IMG/VR virus record: IMGVR_UViG_3300044618_001730
Coordinates: 1 to 33,210 of that record
Length of the DNA: 33,210 nucleotides
Source: a virus
Reading direction: 5' to 3' (one strand)
This document shows, in pieces, positions 1 to 7,623 of the stretch (positions within the stretch are counted from its first letter, which is position 1; each line of letters opens with the position of its first letter). The notes beneath the pieces are model-generated. The model was given only the letters and a program-made list of their open reading frames with translations, was not told the origin of the DNA and searched no databases. The position numbers and the translations under genes were made by a program.

Positions 1-152
1 TTGTTGGCAGTGGACAGGGCCGTCATCAGGTACACGACGCAGCTAAACAGAATGGGGATAGCCGCAAAGACGACCTTCTCGATCAACGCCCCCTTAGAGG
101 CGTTGGCTGCCATTTGCTCGGACATCTGAGCCTGCTTGGCGGCGTCCGACAT
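1..152 (-). CDS. small membrane protein, 3' end outside window
   Basis: The minus strand opens with ATG at 152 and stays open to the window edge, so the C-terminus is missing. The visible 50 residues start with a polar, Ala/Gln/Met-rich segment of about 20 residues, followed by a Lys/Glu pair and a hydrophobic stretch (residues about 29-45, FAAIPILFSCVVYLMTAL) that should span the membrane. It starts 4 bases after the stop of the upstream gene at 157, so it is the next gene in the late operon. Its place beside another one-helix protein after the head genes suggests a lysis-type membrane protein, but no family was recognised. Confidence 0.6.
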   Translation of the reverse strand, partial: MSDAAKQAQMSEQMAANASKGALIEKVVFAAIPILFSCVVYLMTALSTAN

Positions 153-156
153 GGCG

Positions 157-354
157 TTAGTCCTGGCTCACTTCGGCAGGCTTCTTCTTGCCCAGAAGCT
201 TCTGAACCGTCTCGGTCTCGTAGATACGGATGCCAGTCCAGCAAATCGTGAAGATTGCCGCGATGCTCGGCAAAACGCCAGCTAAGGTAGCCACGACAGT
301 TCCTATAGAAACCGCATCAACAACGTTCTTCACTGCTTCCGTATCTTGGGTCAT
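157..354 (-). CDS. small membrane protein, holin-like
   Basis: A 65-residue protein with a polar N-terminus, one or two hydrophobic segments (residues about 15-41: VSIGTVVATLAGVLPSIAAI then FTICWTGIRIYE) and a Lys-rich tail (LLGKKKPAE). This layout, including an 'RIYETETVQ' block after the membrane segment, recalls small one-helix proteins near lysis genes of many podophages and siphophages, which are often guessed to be holins. The call rests on topology and position only. The gene begins 1 base after the stop of the upstream gene, consistent with translational coupling. No endolysin is visible in the window. Confidence 0.6.
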   Translation of the reverse strand: MTQDTEAVKNVVDAVSIGTVVATLAGVLPSIAAIFTICWTGIRIYETETVQKLLGKKKPAEVSQD

Positions 355-355
355 A

Positions 356-610
356 TCAGCAGTTCCAGGCCCGTAGGGACTTGTTGATACGAGAGTTGGG
401 ATCGTTGGCCGTCTTTGCCGATGTGAGCTTCTTCTTCATCCCCTTCATGCGCGCGCAAAAGCTATCCCGTCTGGGACCGCCTTCAGGCTGGGGAGGCTTC
501 AACCCAGGTTTCCCTGGGTTGGCCCGGTTATAAGAAGCTCGGCCTTTGGCATTCAGACCACCAGACTTGGACTTGCCTTCGGCACGCTGCCAAGCTGGGG
601 TCTTAGCCAT
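356..610 (-). CDS. conserved basic phage protein (DUF6321-like)
   Basis: An 84-residue, strongly basic protein rich in Gly, Pro, Lys and Arg. The composition suggests an unstructured or nucleic-acid-contacting protein. Recognisable blocks are 'GGLNAKGRASYNRANPGKPG' near residue 18, 'RRDSFCARMKGMKKKLT' mid-protein and a final 'NDPNSRINKSLRAWNC'. From memory this belongs to a conserved protein family of marine and environmental phages catalogued as a domain of unknown function (DUF6321 or a close relative; the number is not certain). It overlaps the end of the upstream gene by 8 bases. Function unknown. Confidence 0.7.
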   Translation of the reverse strand: MAKTPAWQRAEGKSKSGGLNAKGRASYNRANPGKPGLKPPQPEGGPRRDSFCARMKGMKKKLTSAKTANDPNSRINKSLRAWNC

Positions 611-905
611 AGATGACCATCACCGAGGCAACGTCCGTCAGGTCGGCAAAGATGCCGGTCTGGAAGAGAAGCCCCTCGCCCGGCATCAGAAGCCAGTTGG
701 TGCTGGTCGATCCGGTGATCGTATTCACAGTGATCTTGCTTGGACCAGCCACGGTAGAGCCGTCCCGAAAGACAACACTGCCCGCCCCGGCAGCAGGAAC
801 AATGTAGATACCCTTCACGCGGCAACGGCCAATCGCATTGCCCGCTTGGTCATTCATCACGCCGTCCGTCGTGCGGACGGCGCTAGCAAGGACATCTGTC
901 TGCAT
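603..905 (-). CDS. hypothetical virion-associated protein
   Basis: A 100-residue protein rich in Ala, Gly, Val, Thr and Ser, with alternating hydrophobic stretches typical of a small beta-structured protein. It shows no signal peptide or membrane segment. It lies between the decoration-like gene (928-1398) and the basic protein at 356-610, and overlaps the latter by 8 bases. Composition and position suggest a minor structural protein of head or tail, but I do not recognise the family. The ATG start at 905 is the only early start in the frame. Confidence 0.6.
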   Translation of the reverse strand: MQTDVLASAVRTTDGVMNDQAGNAIGRCRVKGIYIVPAAGAGSVVFRDGSTVAGPSKITVNTITGSTSTNWLLMPGEGLLFQTGIFADLTDVASVMVIYG

Positions 906-927
906 GACGCAGAGCCCTCCTTAGCTG

Positions 928-1398
928 TTAGGCGCTGGCAGGGTTCTGGGCGCCGTTCGGAGCGCGCTGGACGTAGGAGACGGTGATGATCGCACGACCA
1001 ACACCAGCCTCCGAGCCAACCGCATAGCGCACGAACACAGGCGTACCTGCCGAAGTCGAGGTCTGCCACGCAAGCTGCGTCGTCGCCGTGGCGGTACCAC
1101 GGAAGCGGCCACCAGCCGTCGTTGCCACGGCAGCCATAAGCTGTGCGCCGCCAGTCGCGTTACCAACCGACACAGTGGAGGTGGAGGTGCCGCCCGGAAC
1201 CACAACCTGATCGACCGTGATGTCCACGATCTGAGAACCCTGGGGCAGAATGCCGAGAGCGGCATCCACGTTGCCGACGCCAGCCGTCACAACGCCCGTG
1301 TCATAAGACTGGGTAAGAACAACAAGGCCCGTATTACGGGCAGCGCCCTCACGGACAGTGCCCGAGCGAACCGGGCCGGAAAACGTGGTGAACGCCAT
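928..1398 (-). CDS. putative head decoration / minor structural protein
   Basis: About 156 residues, rich in Gly, Ala, Thr and Val, with repeated short beta-like segments and no charged clusters, as in decoration or tail-tube-like virion proteins. The ATG at 1398 (MAFTTFSGPVRSG) is preferred over the GTG 12 bases upstream because GAG lies 7 bases in front of it. It is the first gene after the strong terminator that follows the major capsid gene, so it may need its own promoter or read-through. The N-terminal 'FSGPVRSGTVR' recalls capsid-associated proteins that begin by naming the same phage surface motif, but the assignment is inferential. Confidence 0.55.
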   Translation of the reverse strand: MAFTTFSGPVRSGTVREGAARNTGLVVLTQSYDTGVVTAGVGNVDAALGILPQGSQIVDITVDQVVVPGGTSTSTVSVGNATGGAQLMAAVATTAGGRFRGTATATTQLAWQTSTSAGTPVFVRYAVGSEAGVGRAIITVSYVQRAPNGAQNPASA

Positions 1399-1516
1399 CG
1401 TTTTTCTCACACACTATGGCTTCACTGTCTCGTTCATGTCTGCCGGGACAGTCAGTGAAGCCGGTTTGCCCGGAATCACCCACATTATGCCCGGTCTAGA
1501 AAGGTTACAGCAAGCA

Positions 1517-1546
1517 CAAAAAAAGCAGGGGGCCGAAGCCCCCTGC
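1517..1546 (-). terminator. rho-independent terminator after the major capsid gene
   Basis: On the minus strand a perfect 9-bp stem (1538-1546 with 1525-1533) closes a TTCG tetraloop and is followed directly by seven T (1518-1524). This is a textbook intrinsic terminator, 25 bases beyond the stop of the major capsid gene. It should strongly reduce transcription into the decoration-like and lysis-like genes, matching the usual need for far more capsid protein than downstream products. Confidence 0.9.
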
Positions 1547-1570
1547 CCGTTATTCGGCGTGCGGACCGTC

Positions 1571-2479
1571 TTACGACGAGCCGGGCGAACCGAAGATGCC
1601 CAGCGGGTCAGACACGCCGAAGCTGTAACGCTCGCGAGCCTTGTAGCGCGCGTTGCCCGTGTCGAAGTCCCCATCCATCGACGTGGCGAGCGGCGAACGC
1701 ACAAAGTGCTTCATGCCGTTCGGGATGTCGGTGATGAGGAACCACGCGTTCGGGTCGGTCAGGAAGTGGTTGACCGTATAGCCCTCGGGGATAGACCCGT
1801 TGGACTTCAGCGCGTTGATGTCGTTGTCAGCCGTGCCGGTACGGAGTTCCGTCTCCAGCAGTCGGGTGGCAACGAACATGTTCGACGGCGGCACAATCAG
1901 CTTACGCGGACGGGCCGCGATCAGCAGACCACGCTCATCCGTCCAGGCGGCGATCTGAATGACAGCAGCCTCAAGGCTGGTCTCGTTCAGGTCGGTCGCC
2001 GTGGCGGGGCGGTTGCTGTTGTAGCCACCCGACACCAGCGGATGCTGGGTGTTGAACAGCGTAACGCCGTCACCAGACTGGTAGCTGGTGAAGCCGTTGT
2101 TCAGCGGGAACGCAGCCTTCACCTGCTTCGTGAACGCCATCGAGCGCGCAAGCGCCTTGGTGTAACGAGCAGACAGGCTGTCGTACAGGTTGTCTTCCAT
2201 CGCCTCTTCGGTGATGGAAAAGCCGTACGCGATGGTCTCATGCGTATAACGAGCGGTCCAGGCTTCCTGGCCGTTGTCGTACGCAATCGCCGCACCTTCG
2301 TTCTTGACCGGGGCAGCAGCAAAGCCCGAGAGCTTCACTTCTTCTTCAAAGGAACGCTCCGAGTTTTCAGTCTCGTAGATTTCCTTATGCTCCTCAGCGT
2401 ACCGCTTGTACTCCAGACCGAACAGAGCGTTCAGGCCCGGAAGCAGTTCCTTGAGAAGCTGTGCGCGTGAAATAGCCAT
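1571..2479 (-). CDS. major capsid protein (gpT-like, HK97-type fold)
   Basis: A 302-residue protein recognised as a Mu gpT-like major head subunit: an N-terminal helical segment (LLKELLPGLNALFGLEYKRY), the 'YGFSITEEAMEDNLYD' block near residues 85-100, 'LFNTQHPLVSGGYNSN' near 138-153, and the 'PRKLIVPPSN' block near 190 that occurs in this fold. It should form the HK97-type icosahedral shell with the scaffold-like and portal proteins encoded upstream. The gene has a strong ribosome site (GGAGG, 9 bases before ATG) and is followed by a strong terminator. Length is typical for the family. Confidence 0.85.
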   Translation of the reverse strand: MAISRAQLLKELLPGLNALFGLEYKRYAEEHKEIYETENSERSFEEEVKLSGFAAAPVKNEGAAIAYDNGQEAWTARYTHETIAYGFSITEEAMEDNLYDSLSARYTKALARSMAFTKQVKAAFPLNNGFTSYQSGDGVTLFNTQHPLVSGGYNSNRPATATDLNETSLEAAVIQIAAWTDERGLLIAARPRKLIVPPSNMFVATRLLETELRTGTADNDINALKSNGSIPEGYTVNHFLTDPNAWFLITDIPNGMKHFVRSPLATSMDGDFDTGNARYKARERYSFGVSDPLGIFGSPGSS

Positions 2480-2493
2480 CTTTCACAGCCTCC

Positions 2494-3132
2494 TTAGCTA
2501 GCAGCCGTACCGGCAGAGCCGGTATTGCCGGTGCGGTGGAAGTGCGTGTTGATACGCACGATCACGTCGGTGAACGCATCACCAATCTGGCTGGTCGTGC
2601 TGTTGACGAAGTCAACAATGCGAACCGGCAGAGTGTTGGTCGTCGCGATGCTGGAGGCATCGAGGCCAACGCCAGAGTTGATGTTTACGCCGCTGCTGCC
2701 AGCAACCGTCTGGATCAGAGCCGCATTGCAGCCCAGAGCCGTCTGACCGAGGCTGTCGTCAGCCTGCACCTGGAACAGAGCGTCCGGGTCATCCACGACA
2801 TAAGCCTGGATGTCGGTCGCCGTGTTGCCAGCCGTATAGTTCTGGCGGAACACCGTGCCGTAAACCGGATCGGTGAACGTGACGCCCACGAACACGCCGA
2901 CATAACCAAAGCCACCACCCGTCGAGGTGATAGTCGCGGCGGTCGTGGTGGCGTTGAAGCGCGCCAGAGTACCACGGGTCGAACCCGTGTTGGTGATGAT
3001 CACCGGGTCGCCATACTGAATGTTCACGGCATAGCTAGCGGGAATCGCATACTCGCGAGTCGAACCAGCATAGCCCTGACCACCCAGAAGGTTGATGGGA
3101 CGAAGCCCATACGGGGAAGAGGTCGAAGCCAC
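2494..3132 (-). CDS. head protein upstream of major capsid protein
   Basis: A 212-residue Ser/Thr/Gly/Ala-rich protein, apparently mostly beta. It begins 'ASTSSPYGLRPINLLGGQ', a start seen in conserved proteins encoded directly before gpT-type capsid genes in several podophages and siphophages. Position and composition suggest a decoration or minor capsid protein; a precise role cannot be read from the sequence. The start codon is GTG at 3132 with GGAAA just upstream. The gene lies 14 bases before the major capsid start, so the two are probably co-transcribed. Confidence 0.7.
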   Translation of the reverse strand: MASTSSPYGLRPINLLGGQGYAGSTREYAIPASYAVNIQYGDPVIITNTGSTRGTLARFNATTTAATITSTGGGFGYVGVFVGVTFTDPVYGTVFRQNYTAGNTATDIQAYVVDDPDALFQVQADDSLGQTALGCNAALIQTVAGSSGVNINSGVGLDASSIATTNTLPVRIVDFVNSTTSQIGDAFTDVIVRINTHFHRTGNTGSAGTAAS

Positions 3133-3178
3133 TTTCCGTTACCTTTCCATGTGGGGTTGGGAGATATGGCCCAAAGAA

Positions 3179-3634
3179 TTATTCCCTGGGACCACGACCA
3201 AACGTGGTCCTCGAAGACCGCTCCGGACGAAGGACCGGCATACGAGGATCGCTCTCGCGCATCAGATTGTTGTCCACGCTGTCCATCTGCTGTTGCGCCA
3301 TATTCCCATAGTAAGCCGCACGCTGCCGCACGACTTCCTCCGGAATCTTACACAGAAGGAGACCACCGACTTCGATGTTGCCCTTAAAGCGACTGTCTTT
3401 GTCGGCTGCCAGCATCAGTTCAGGATGATCTTCGGCACGAACAGGCACATAGCCCTCGCGTAACTGCTTGCTGACATTGGTGTTGTCCACCGAGTTCATC
3501 ATGCTCGTGCGGACCCAGCGGAAGACATACCCCGGCTCAGGCTTAGGATCAGGAAGGATCGAAGGGGGGCGCCAAGAAGTCGGGCGAATCTGCTGTTCGC
3601 GCGTTTCAAGGTCGCGGGGGGTGCGGTCAGCCAT
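3179..3634 (-). CDS. conserved structural-module protein of unknown function
   Basis: A 151-residue protein starting 'ADRTPRDLETREQQIRPTSW', with a central 'PGYVFRWVRTSMMNSVDNTN' block and 'LREGYVPVRAEDHPEL'. These blocks are familiar from small proteins encoded between scaffold and capsid genes of many environmental phages, where the function is not established. The C-terminal half has a helix with 'IPEEVVRQRAAYYGNMAQQQ', and the tail is Arg/Gly-rich. It overlaps the scaffold-like gene by 8 bases and shares its operon. A head-assembly role is inferred from position alone. Confidence 0.7.
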   Translation of the reverse strand: MADRTPRDLETREQQIRPTSWRPPSILPDPKPEPGYVFRWVRTSMMNSVDNTNVSKQLREGYVPVRAEDHPELMLAADKDSRFKGNIEVGGLLLCKIPEEVVRQRAAYYGNMAQQQMDSVDNNLMRESDPRMPVLRPERSSRTTFGRGPRE

Positions 3635-4541
3635 GACCGTAATCCTTCAGATACTGAGCAACGTATTGCTCGGGGGTAAGGCCGAATCTCTTGGCTAGCG
3701 AAACCTGAGACGGCGTGAGACGCACTGTGCGGTTGGTCTTGGTGCTACGAGTAGCGGGAGCGACCACCGATGCCACCTTAGCCGTCGCGTCAATTTCCGG
3801 CTCAGGTTTCTGGAAGTACTCGGGGAAACGGCGCTGAACGCGCTGCGTGATTTCCTCGTAGTACTTATCACCACGCGGGTCGAGCTTATGCTCTCGGATC
3901 AGCATATCGCTGACAGCATAGGCGTAACCCGTCATCTCCTTCTCAAGCTCGTTCTGCCCCTCGAACCAGGAATTACGCCCGGCCCACTCGACGGCCTTTG
4001 CATCCGGCTGAGGACGAACTTGGGGAATCTCATACTGCGGCTCGGGCAGAGCAACCGGCTTGTAGTTCGCATACCGATCATGCTCATTCACGAAACGCTG
4101 AAGCTGCTCCTGATAGTCCAGGAACTTGTCGGTCTCGCCAGCCTCGAACGCTTCCTTCATCAGCCTCTTGGTGGCGCTGATGTCAGACTCGGCACGAGCC
4201 TTGGCTTGATCGGCAGCAAACTTCTCCGTGTTACCGGCGAGTTCGCGGTACTTCTTGTTCTCTTCAGCAAGGCGCTGGGCAAGCTGAATTGCCTCGTCGC
4301 GTTCCTTGGCGGCAAGCTCCTTGGCTCGCCGCTCGGCGTTGCTCTTGAAGGAAAGCTCCTTCAGGCGCTGCTTCCAAGACTCACGGTAGTTGGCGATCTC
4401 GTCGTCTTTTACCGTGATGTCGTCGTCGTTATCGGTGACCTCCGGGGCAATCGCTTTGCCGCGATCCTCGTCCGGGGTGTCATCCACAATTTCGACGGTG
4501 AAGTCCTCGTCGGACTCTTCAGCCTTCCGGGTCGCGCTCAT
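3627..4541 (-). CDS. scaffold-like head assembly protein
   Basis: A 304-residue protein with a very acidic N-terminus (residues 1-50, many Asp/Glu), then a long predicted coiled coil (about residues 60-150: ERRAKELAAKERDEAIQLAQ and following). The C-terminus is basic, with 'RTVRLTPSQVSLAKRFGLTP'. Acidic plus coiled-coil composition, and a location between portal and capsid genes, are the usual signs of a phage internal scaffolding protein; the C-terminal part would contact the capsid shell. No protease motif is seen. It overlaps the co-chaperonin gene by 4 bases and the next gene by 8, so synthesis is probably coupled. Confidence 0.7.
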   Translation of the reverse strand: MSATRKAEESDEDFTVEIVDDTPDEDRGKAIAPEVTDNDDDITVKDDEIANYRESWKQRLKELSFKSNAERRAKELAAKERDEAIQLAQRLAEENKKYRELAGNTEKFAADQAKARAESDISATKRLMKEAFEAGETDKFLDYQEQLQRFVNEHDRYANYKPVALPEPQYEIPQVRPQPDAKAVEWAGRNSWFEGQNELEKEMTGYAYAVSDMLIREHKLDPRGDKYYEEITQRVQRRFPEYFQKPEPEIDATAKVASVVAPATRSTKTNRTVRLTPSQVSLAKRFGLTPEQYVAQYLKDYGHG

Positions 4542-4918
4542 GCCCGTGCAATCCCACGCGGGTCTTCAACAACACCCTCGACAGTATCATCATTGATGAT
4601 CCGGAACTCCCGGCCATGAATCTTGATACGGGTGCCGCTGTAAGCACGGAACAAAACCCAATCCCCTTCCTTGCACCAAGCGCCATCCGGGAACTTGGCA
4701 GGGTCTTTATAGGCGAGTGACCCCATCTTTAGGACGAAGCCAACAACAGTTGCAAGAGATTCCTTTTCCCGCACCTGTTCCGGCAAGTAGATGCCAGAGT
4801 CCGTCTTTTCCTCAAGCTCAGGAAGAGCAATCAGAAGCTTGAAGCCAGCCGGTTGAGGAAGCTGAGTTGCCCCTCGAACAGCATCTCCGTCCGGCATCTT
4901 GATATCAACGTTAAGCAT
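4538..4918 (-). CDS. GroES-like co-chaperonin (Cpn10 family)
   Basis: A 126-residue protein that reads as a Cpn10 domain with an N-terminal extension of about 20 residues. Visible family features are 'GFKLLIALPELEEKTDSGIY' (first strand leading into the mobile-loop region, residues about 25-44), 'LPEQVREKESLATVVGFV' (the 'G-x-V-x-A-V-G' strand position) and 'WCKEGDWVLFRAYSGTRIKI' near residue 82 (the family's 'VKVGDKVLFPKYAGTEVK' strand). It should cap host GroEL and help fold the capsid protein, as T4 gp31 does. It is encoded between portal and scaffold with a 4-base overlap into the latter, and AAAGGA lies 5 bases before the ATG. Confidence 0.85.
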   Translation of the reverse strand: MLNVDIKMPDGDAVRGATQLPQPAGFKLLIALPELEEKTDSGIYLPEQVREKESLATVVGFVLKMGSLAYKDPAKFPDGAWCKEGDWVLFRAYSGTRIKIHGREFRIINDDTVEGVVEDPRGIARA

Positions 4919-4976
4919 GGTAGTCCTTTGAGCGCACTGTTAGGGTCGTGCGATACCCTGCACCCACAATGGGCGA

Positions 4977-5177
4977 TTAGTCCTGCCGACTGAGGCGTTC
5001 CTCTAGGTCAAGCAGTTCTCTTTCGGCTTTCGCCAAACCCTCAATAACACCAACCTGATGCCGATAATCGGCCCAGTCAACCACACCGCCAGTAGCAATG
5101 TGGTCTGCGTGGATGTTCATCATCTCCCGGAATTTCTGACGAAGAAACTCCAGGACGTTTTCCTCGGAAGCTGGCAT
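4977..5177 (-). CDS. small helical protein after portal
   Basis: A 66-residue, mostly helical charged protein (FLRQKFREMMNIHADHIATG, then GVIEGLAKAERELLDLEERL). Similar short proteins follow the portal gene in many podophages; their role is unknown, although a portal- or scaffold-binding factor is plausible. The ATG at 5177 overlaps the portal stop as TGATG, with GAAGGG six bases in front, so this start is preferred over the GTG one codon upstream. The 58-base gap to the co-chaperonin gene shows no clear promoter. Confidence 0.65.
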   Translation of the reverse strand: MPASEENVLEFLRQKFREMMNIHADHIATGGVVDWADYRHQVGVIEGLAKAERELLDLEERLSRQD

Positions 5178-7612
5178 CACTTGCCCTTCATCAGATCAGC
5201 GCCAAGACGCATGGCGTCGAGCTTGATCTTTGCGTTGTCGTAGTCGCCACGCTGGTCATTGGACTGCTTCTGGGACATTGCCTTGATCCCGGCATTGACC
5301 CCAGCAATCCGCTCCTGAGAGGCGATCCGCTCAAGTTCAATCTGCTGCTGACGCTGACGCGCCATCTGGTCGGCGCGATCCTTGAGCGTCTTCCTCTGGA
5401 TTTCAGCCGCCTTGTTCTGGGCGTCCTGCATCTGAGCCTGGACAACAGGGTCCTGCATCTTCTGCTGGATTTCCTGCATCTGGGCTTCGGCTTGGTCCTT
5501 CTGGAGAAGCTTGCCAGCCGCGTCTGCAATCAGCTTGGAGAGGGCAACCTCAATGTCTTCGGGCAGATGTTCGTCAGGCGGCGGCAGTTCGACGCCAAGC
5601 TGATCCTCGATCTCACGGCGATACTGGAATCCAATATGCTCTGCGATGTGAGCCATCGCCGCTGCCTGGATTGCAGACGCCTGGGGCGACTGCCCCACAA
5701 GCTGAAGAATCTTCGGGTCCTGCATCGCGGCCATGTGGACCTTAATGTGGGCTTCGTGATCTTGGTACAGAAACGCCTTCACGGGCTTACCAGACAGGAT
5801 CGCCATGTTCTCAGAGACAGGGTCCATCGGCTTCTTCTCATCCGTGCTAGGGATGATCTTACCGGGGTCCTGAATGCCAAGGACAGTCAGCATCTGTCGA
5901 TGAAGCTCGGGCAGATCGTACATCTGTGGGGCCTGAGCGGCCAACTGAAGCGCCGCCTGATACTGAACCACTCGCTGCGACAGAGAGGCAGCATTCGGGT
6001 CGGTGACGGGGATGACATCAATTCTGCCATCATAATCATCGGTGCGAGTCGCACCCATGTCCGTCTCGTATTCGTAGTTACCCTTCATGTGGACGCGGAT
6101 GATATCCACCAGAAGATCAAGCTCGTGCTTCATCGAGGCATGAAGACGCGCCTGCACGGCAGACATCACCTTCATCGCTCGCTCCATCAGAGCCAGCGTC
6201 GTTCCAACGGGGGCGCTCTGGTTGGCGTCACCAATCTGAAGATCAGCAATCGACGCAAAGCGACGGCCTTCCTCAACCAGCGTACCCAGGAGGCCAGCGA
6301 GAACCTGAGACGGCTCCTTGTAGGGCAGGAAGGTGATGTTGTCCTTAATGGCTCCGGACGAGATATCCACGTCCCGGAACTCGCCCGGCATCAGGGGCGT
6401 GCTGTCGCCTTTGATCCGAAGGCCGCGAGACTTCAGGCCAGCAGGAAGGTTGGCCAGCGTGCCCGCATCCACAAGCTGACGCAGGATCGACGTAGCAGAC
6501 TTGGCAATGCCGCCGACGAGATGAATCAGACCGAACGGGTAGAAGCCGAAACCAGGGATATACCCATACTGGACGAAGTGCTGACGCTTCAGCTTCAGTT
6601 CGTCGTCCTGCTTCCAGTTCCGGTAGATCGACAGGATCACGCCCGTCGAACGCTCGACCGTCACGACATAGGGAAGAGCGATGCCGGTCGGCTCGCCATC
6701 CTTGCCCACGTCCTCGTAGCCAGGAAGATCGAGATCGATGTGCATCTCCAGCAGCATGTGCCGGTCATCGGTATCGATCTGCTCTTCACCAGCCAGCTTG
6801 TCCTTGGTGCGTTGAATCTCGTTCCTGTCAGGAACGGGCTGAGAGAGATCAACGTCCCGATAGAAGCCCATGACCTGAAGCTTCCGAATCTCGTTCGGGT
6901 GCTTCCGCATGATATGCGTATAGCGATTGGCGGTCTGGAGATCGGATGCCCCATAAGGGGCAACAAAGTCCTCAGCCGGGACATAGATCGACGCCGGGCG
7001 ACCCAGTGTCGGGTCGAAGTACACCTTCTTGAATGCTGCCCCAGCCAACGGAAGAGCGAACAGCATCCGCTCATGCTCGTTCCTGTACTCGGACATCTTC
7101 TCGGTCAGGATGTAGTTCAGGTCATTCTTGACCCGCAGAGCCTGCCGCTCGCGCTCAGGAGTAATCCTGCCCACAATCTTGGTCTTCACGGGACCCCCAG
7201 CAGGGAAGGTCTCCATGATAGCCTGCGACTGGAAGCGAACTGCTGCCTCAGAGAGAATGGGATGGAAGACGCCGCACGCGCCCGGCCAGGGGCTAGAGCG
7301 GTCCTCGATCTTCAGTCCGAGGAGGTCGAGGCCCTTCTTGTATGTGTCTTCCCAATCTTCCCTGGAGCGGCTGTCAGATTCAAAATCATCCAGGAGTTCA
7401 TGGCCCAGAGCGCCAAGGTCGCTCGGGTCCATGTGTTCAGCCAGATTGTCATGGAACCCCGGCATCATCTCTTGGGAAAGCTCAGGCCCAAGAATGACCA
7501 GAGCGCCACCGTCTTCCGTCTCAATCGAGACAGCATCCGGATTCAGAATCTCAACCTCAAGGCCGCTGTCGGAGGGATTACCCAGCGGGTTCATCGCTTT
7601 ATCAACAGCCAC
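5177..7612 (-). CDS. portal protein
   Basis: About 811 residues, the size of large podophage-type portals. The protein forms the dodecameric ring at one capsid vertex through which DNA is packaged. Supporting blocks are 'RSSPWPGACGVFHPILSEAA' near residue 110 (clip/stem entry), 'ALPLAGAAFKKVYFDPTLGR' near 190, 'PGFGFYPFGLIHLVGGIAKS' near 355 and 'DANQSAPVGTTLALMERAMK' near 465. The last 150 residues form a Gln-rich coiled coil, typical of the barrel of such portals. The GTG at 7612 has AGGGGA six bases upstream, better placed than the TTG at 7618. It follows the large terminase gene by 11 bases, the classic order. Confidence 0.88.
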   Translation of the reverse strand: MAVDKAMNPLGNPSDSGLEVEILNPDAVSIETEDGGALVILGPELSQEMMPGFHDNLAEHMDPSDLGALGHELLDDFESDSRSREDWEDTYKKGLDLLGLKIEDRSSPWPGACGVFHPILSEAAVRFQSQAIMETFPAGGPVKTKIVGRITPERERQALRVKNDLNYILTEKMSEYRNEHERMLFALPLAGAAFKKVYFDPTLGRPASIYVPAEDFVAPYGASDLQTANRYTHIMRKHPNEIRKLQVMGFYRDVDLSQPVPDRNEIQRTKDKLAGEEQIDTDDRHMLLEMHIDLDLPGYEDVGKDGEPTGIALPYVVTVERSTGVILSIYRNWKQDDELKLKRQHFVQYGYIPGFGFYPFGLIHLVGGIAKSATSILRQLVDAGTLANLPAGLKSRGLRIKGDSTPLMPGEFRDVDISSGAIKDNITFLPYKEPSQVLAGLLGTLVEEGRRFASIADLQIGDANQSAPVGTTLALMERAMKVMSAVQARLHASMKHELDLLVDIIRVHMKGNYEYETDMGATRTDDYDGRIDVIPVTDPNAASLSQRVVQYQAALQLAAQAPQMYDLPELHRQMLTVLGIQDPGKIIPSTDEKKPMDPVSENMAILSGKPVKAFLYQDHEAHIKVHMAAMQDPKILQLVGQSPQASAIQAAAMAHIAEHIGFQYRREIEDQLGVELPPPDEHLPEDIEVALSKLIADAAGKLLQKDQAEAQMQEIQQKMQDPVVQAQMQDAQNKAAEIQRKTLKDRADQMARQRQQQIELERIASQERIAGVNAGIKAMSQKQSNDQRGDYDNAKIKLDAMRLGADLMKGK

Positions 7613-7623
7613 GGCCAATCCCC

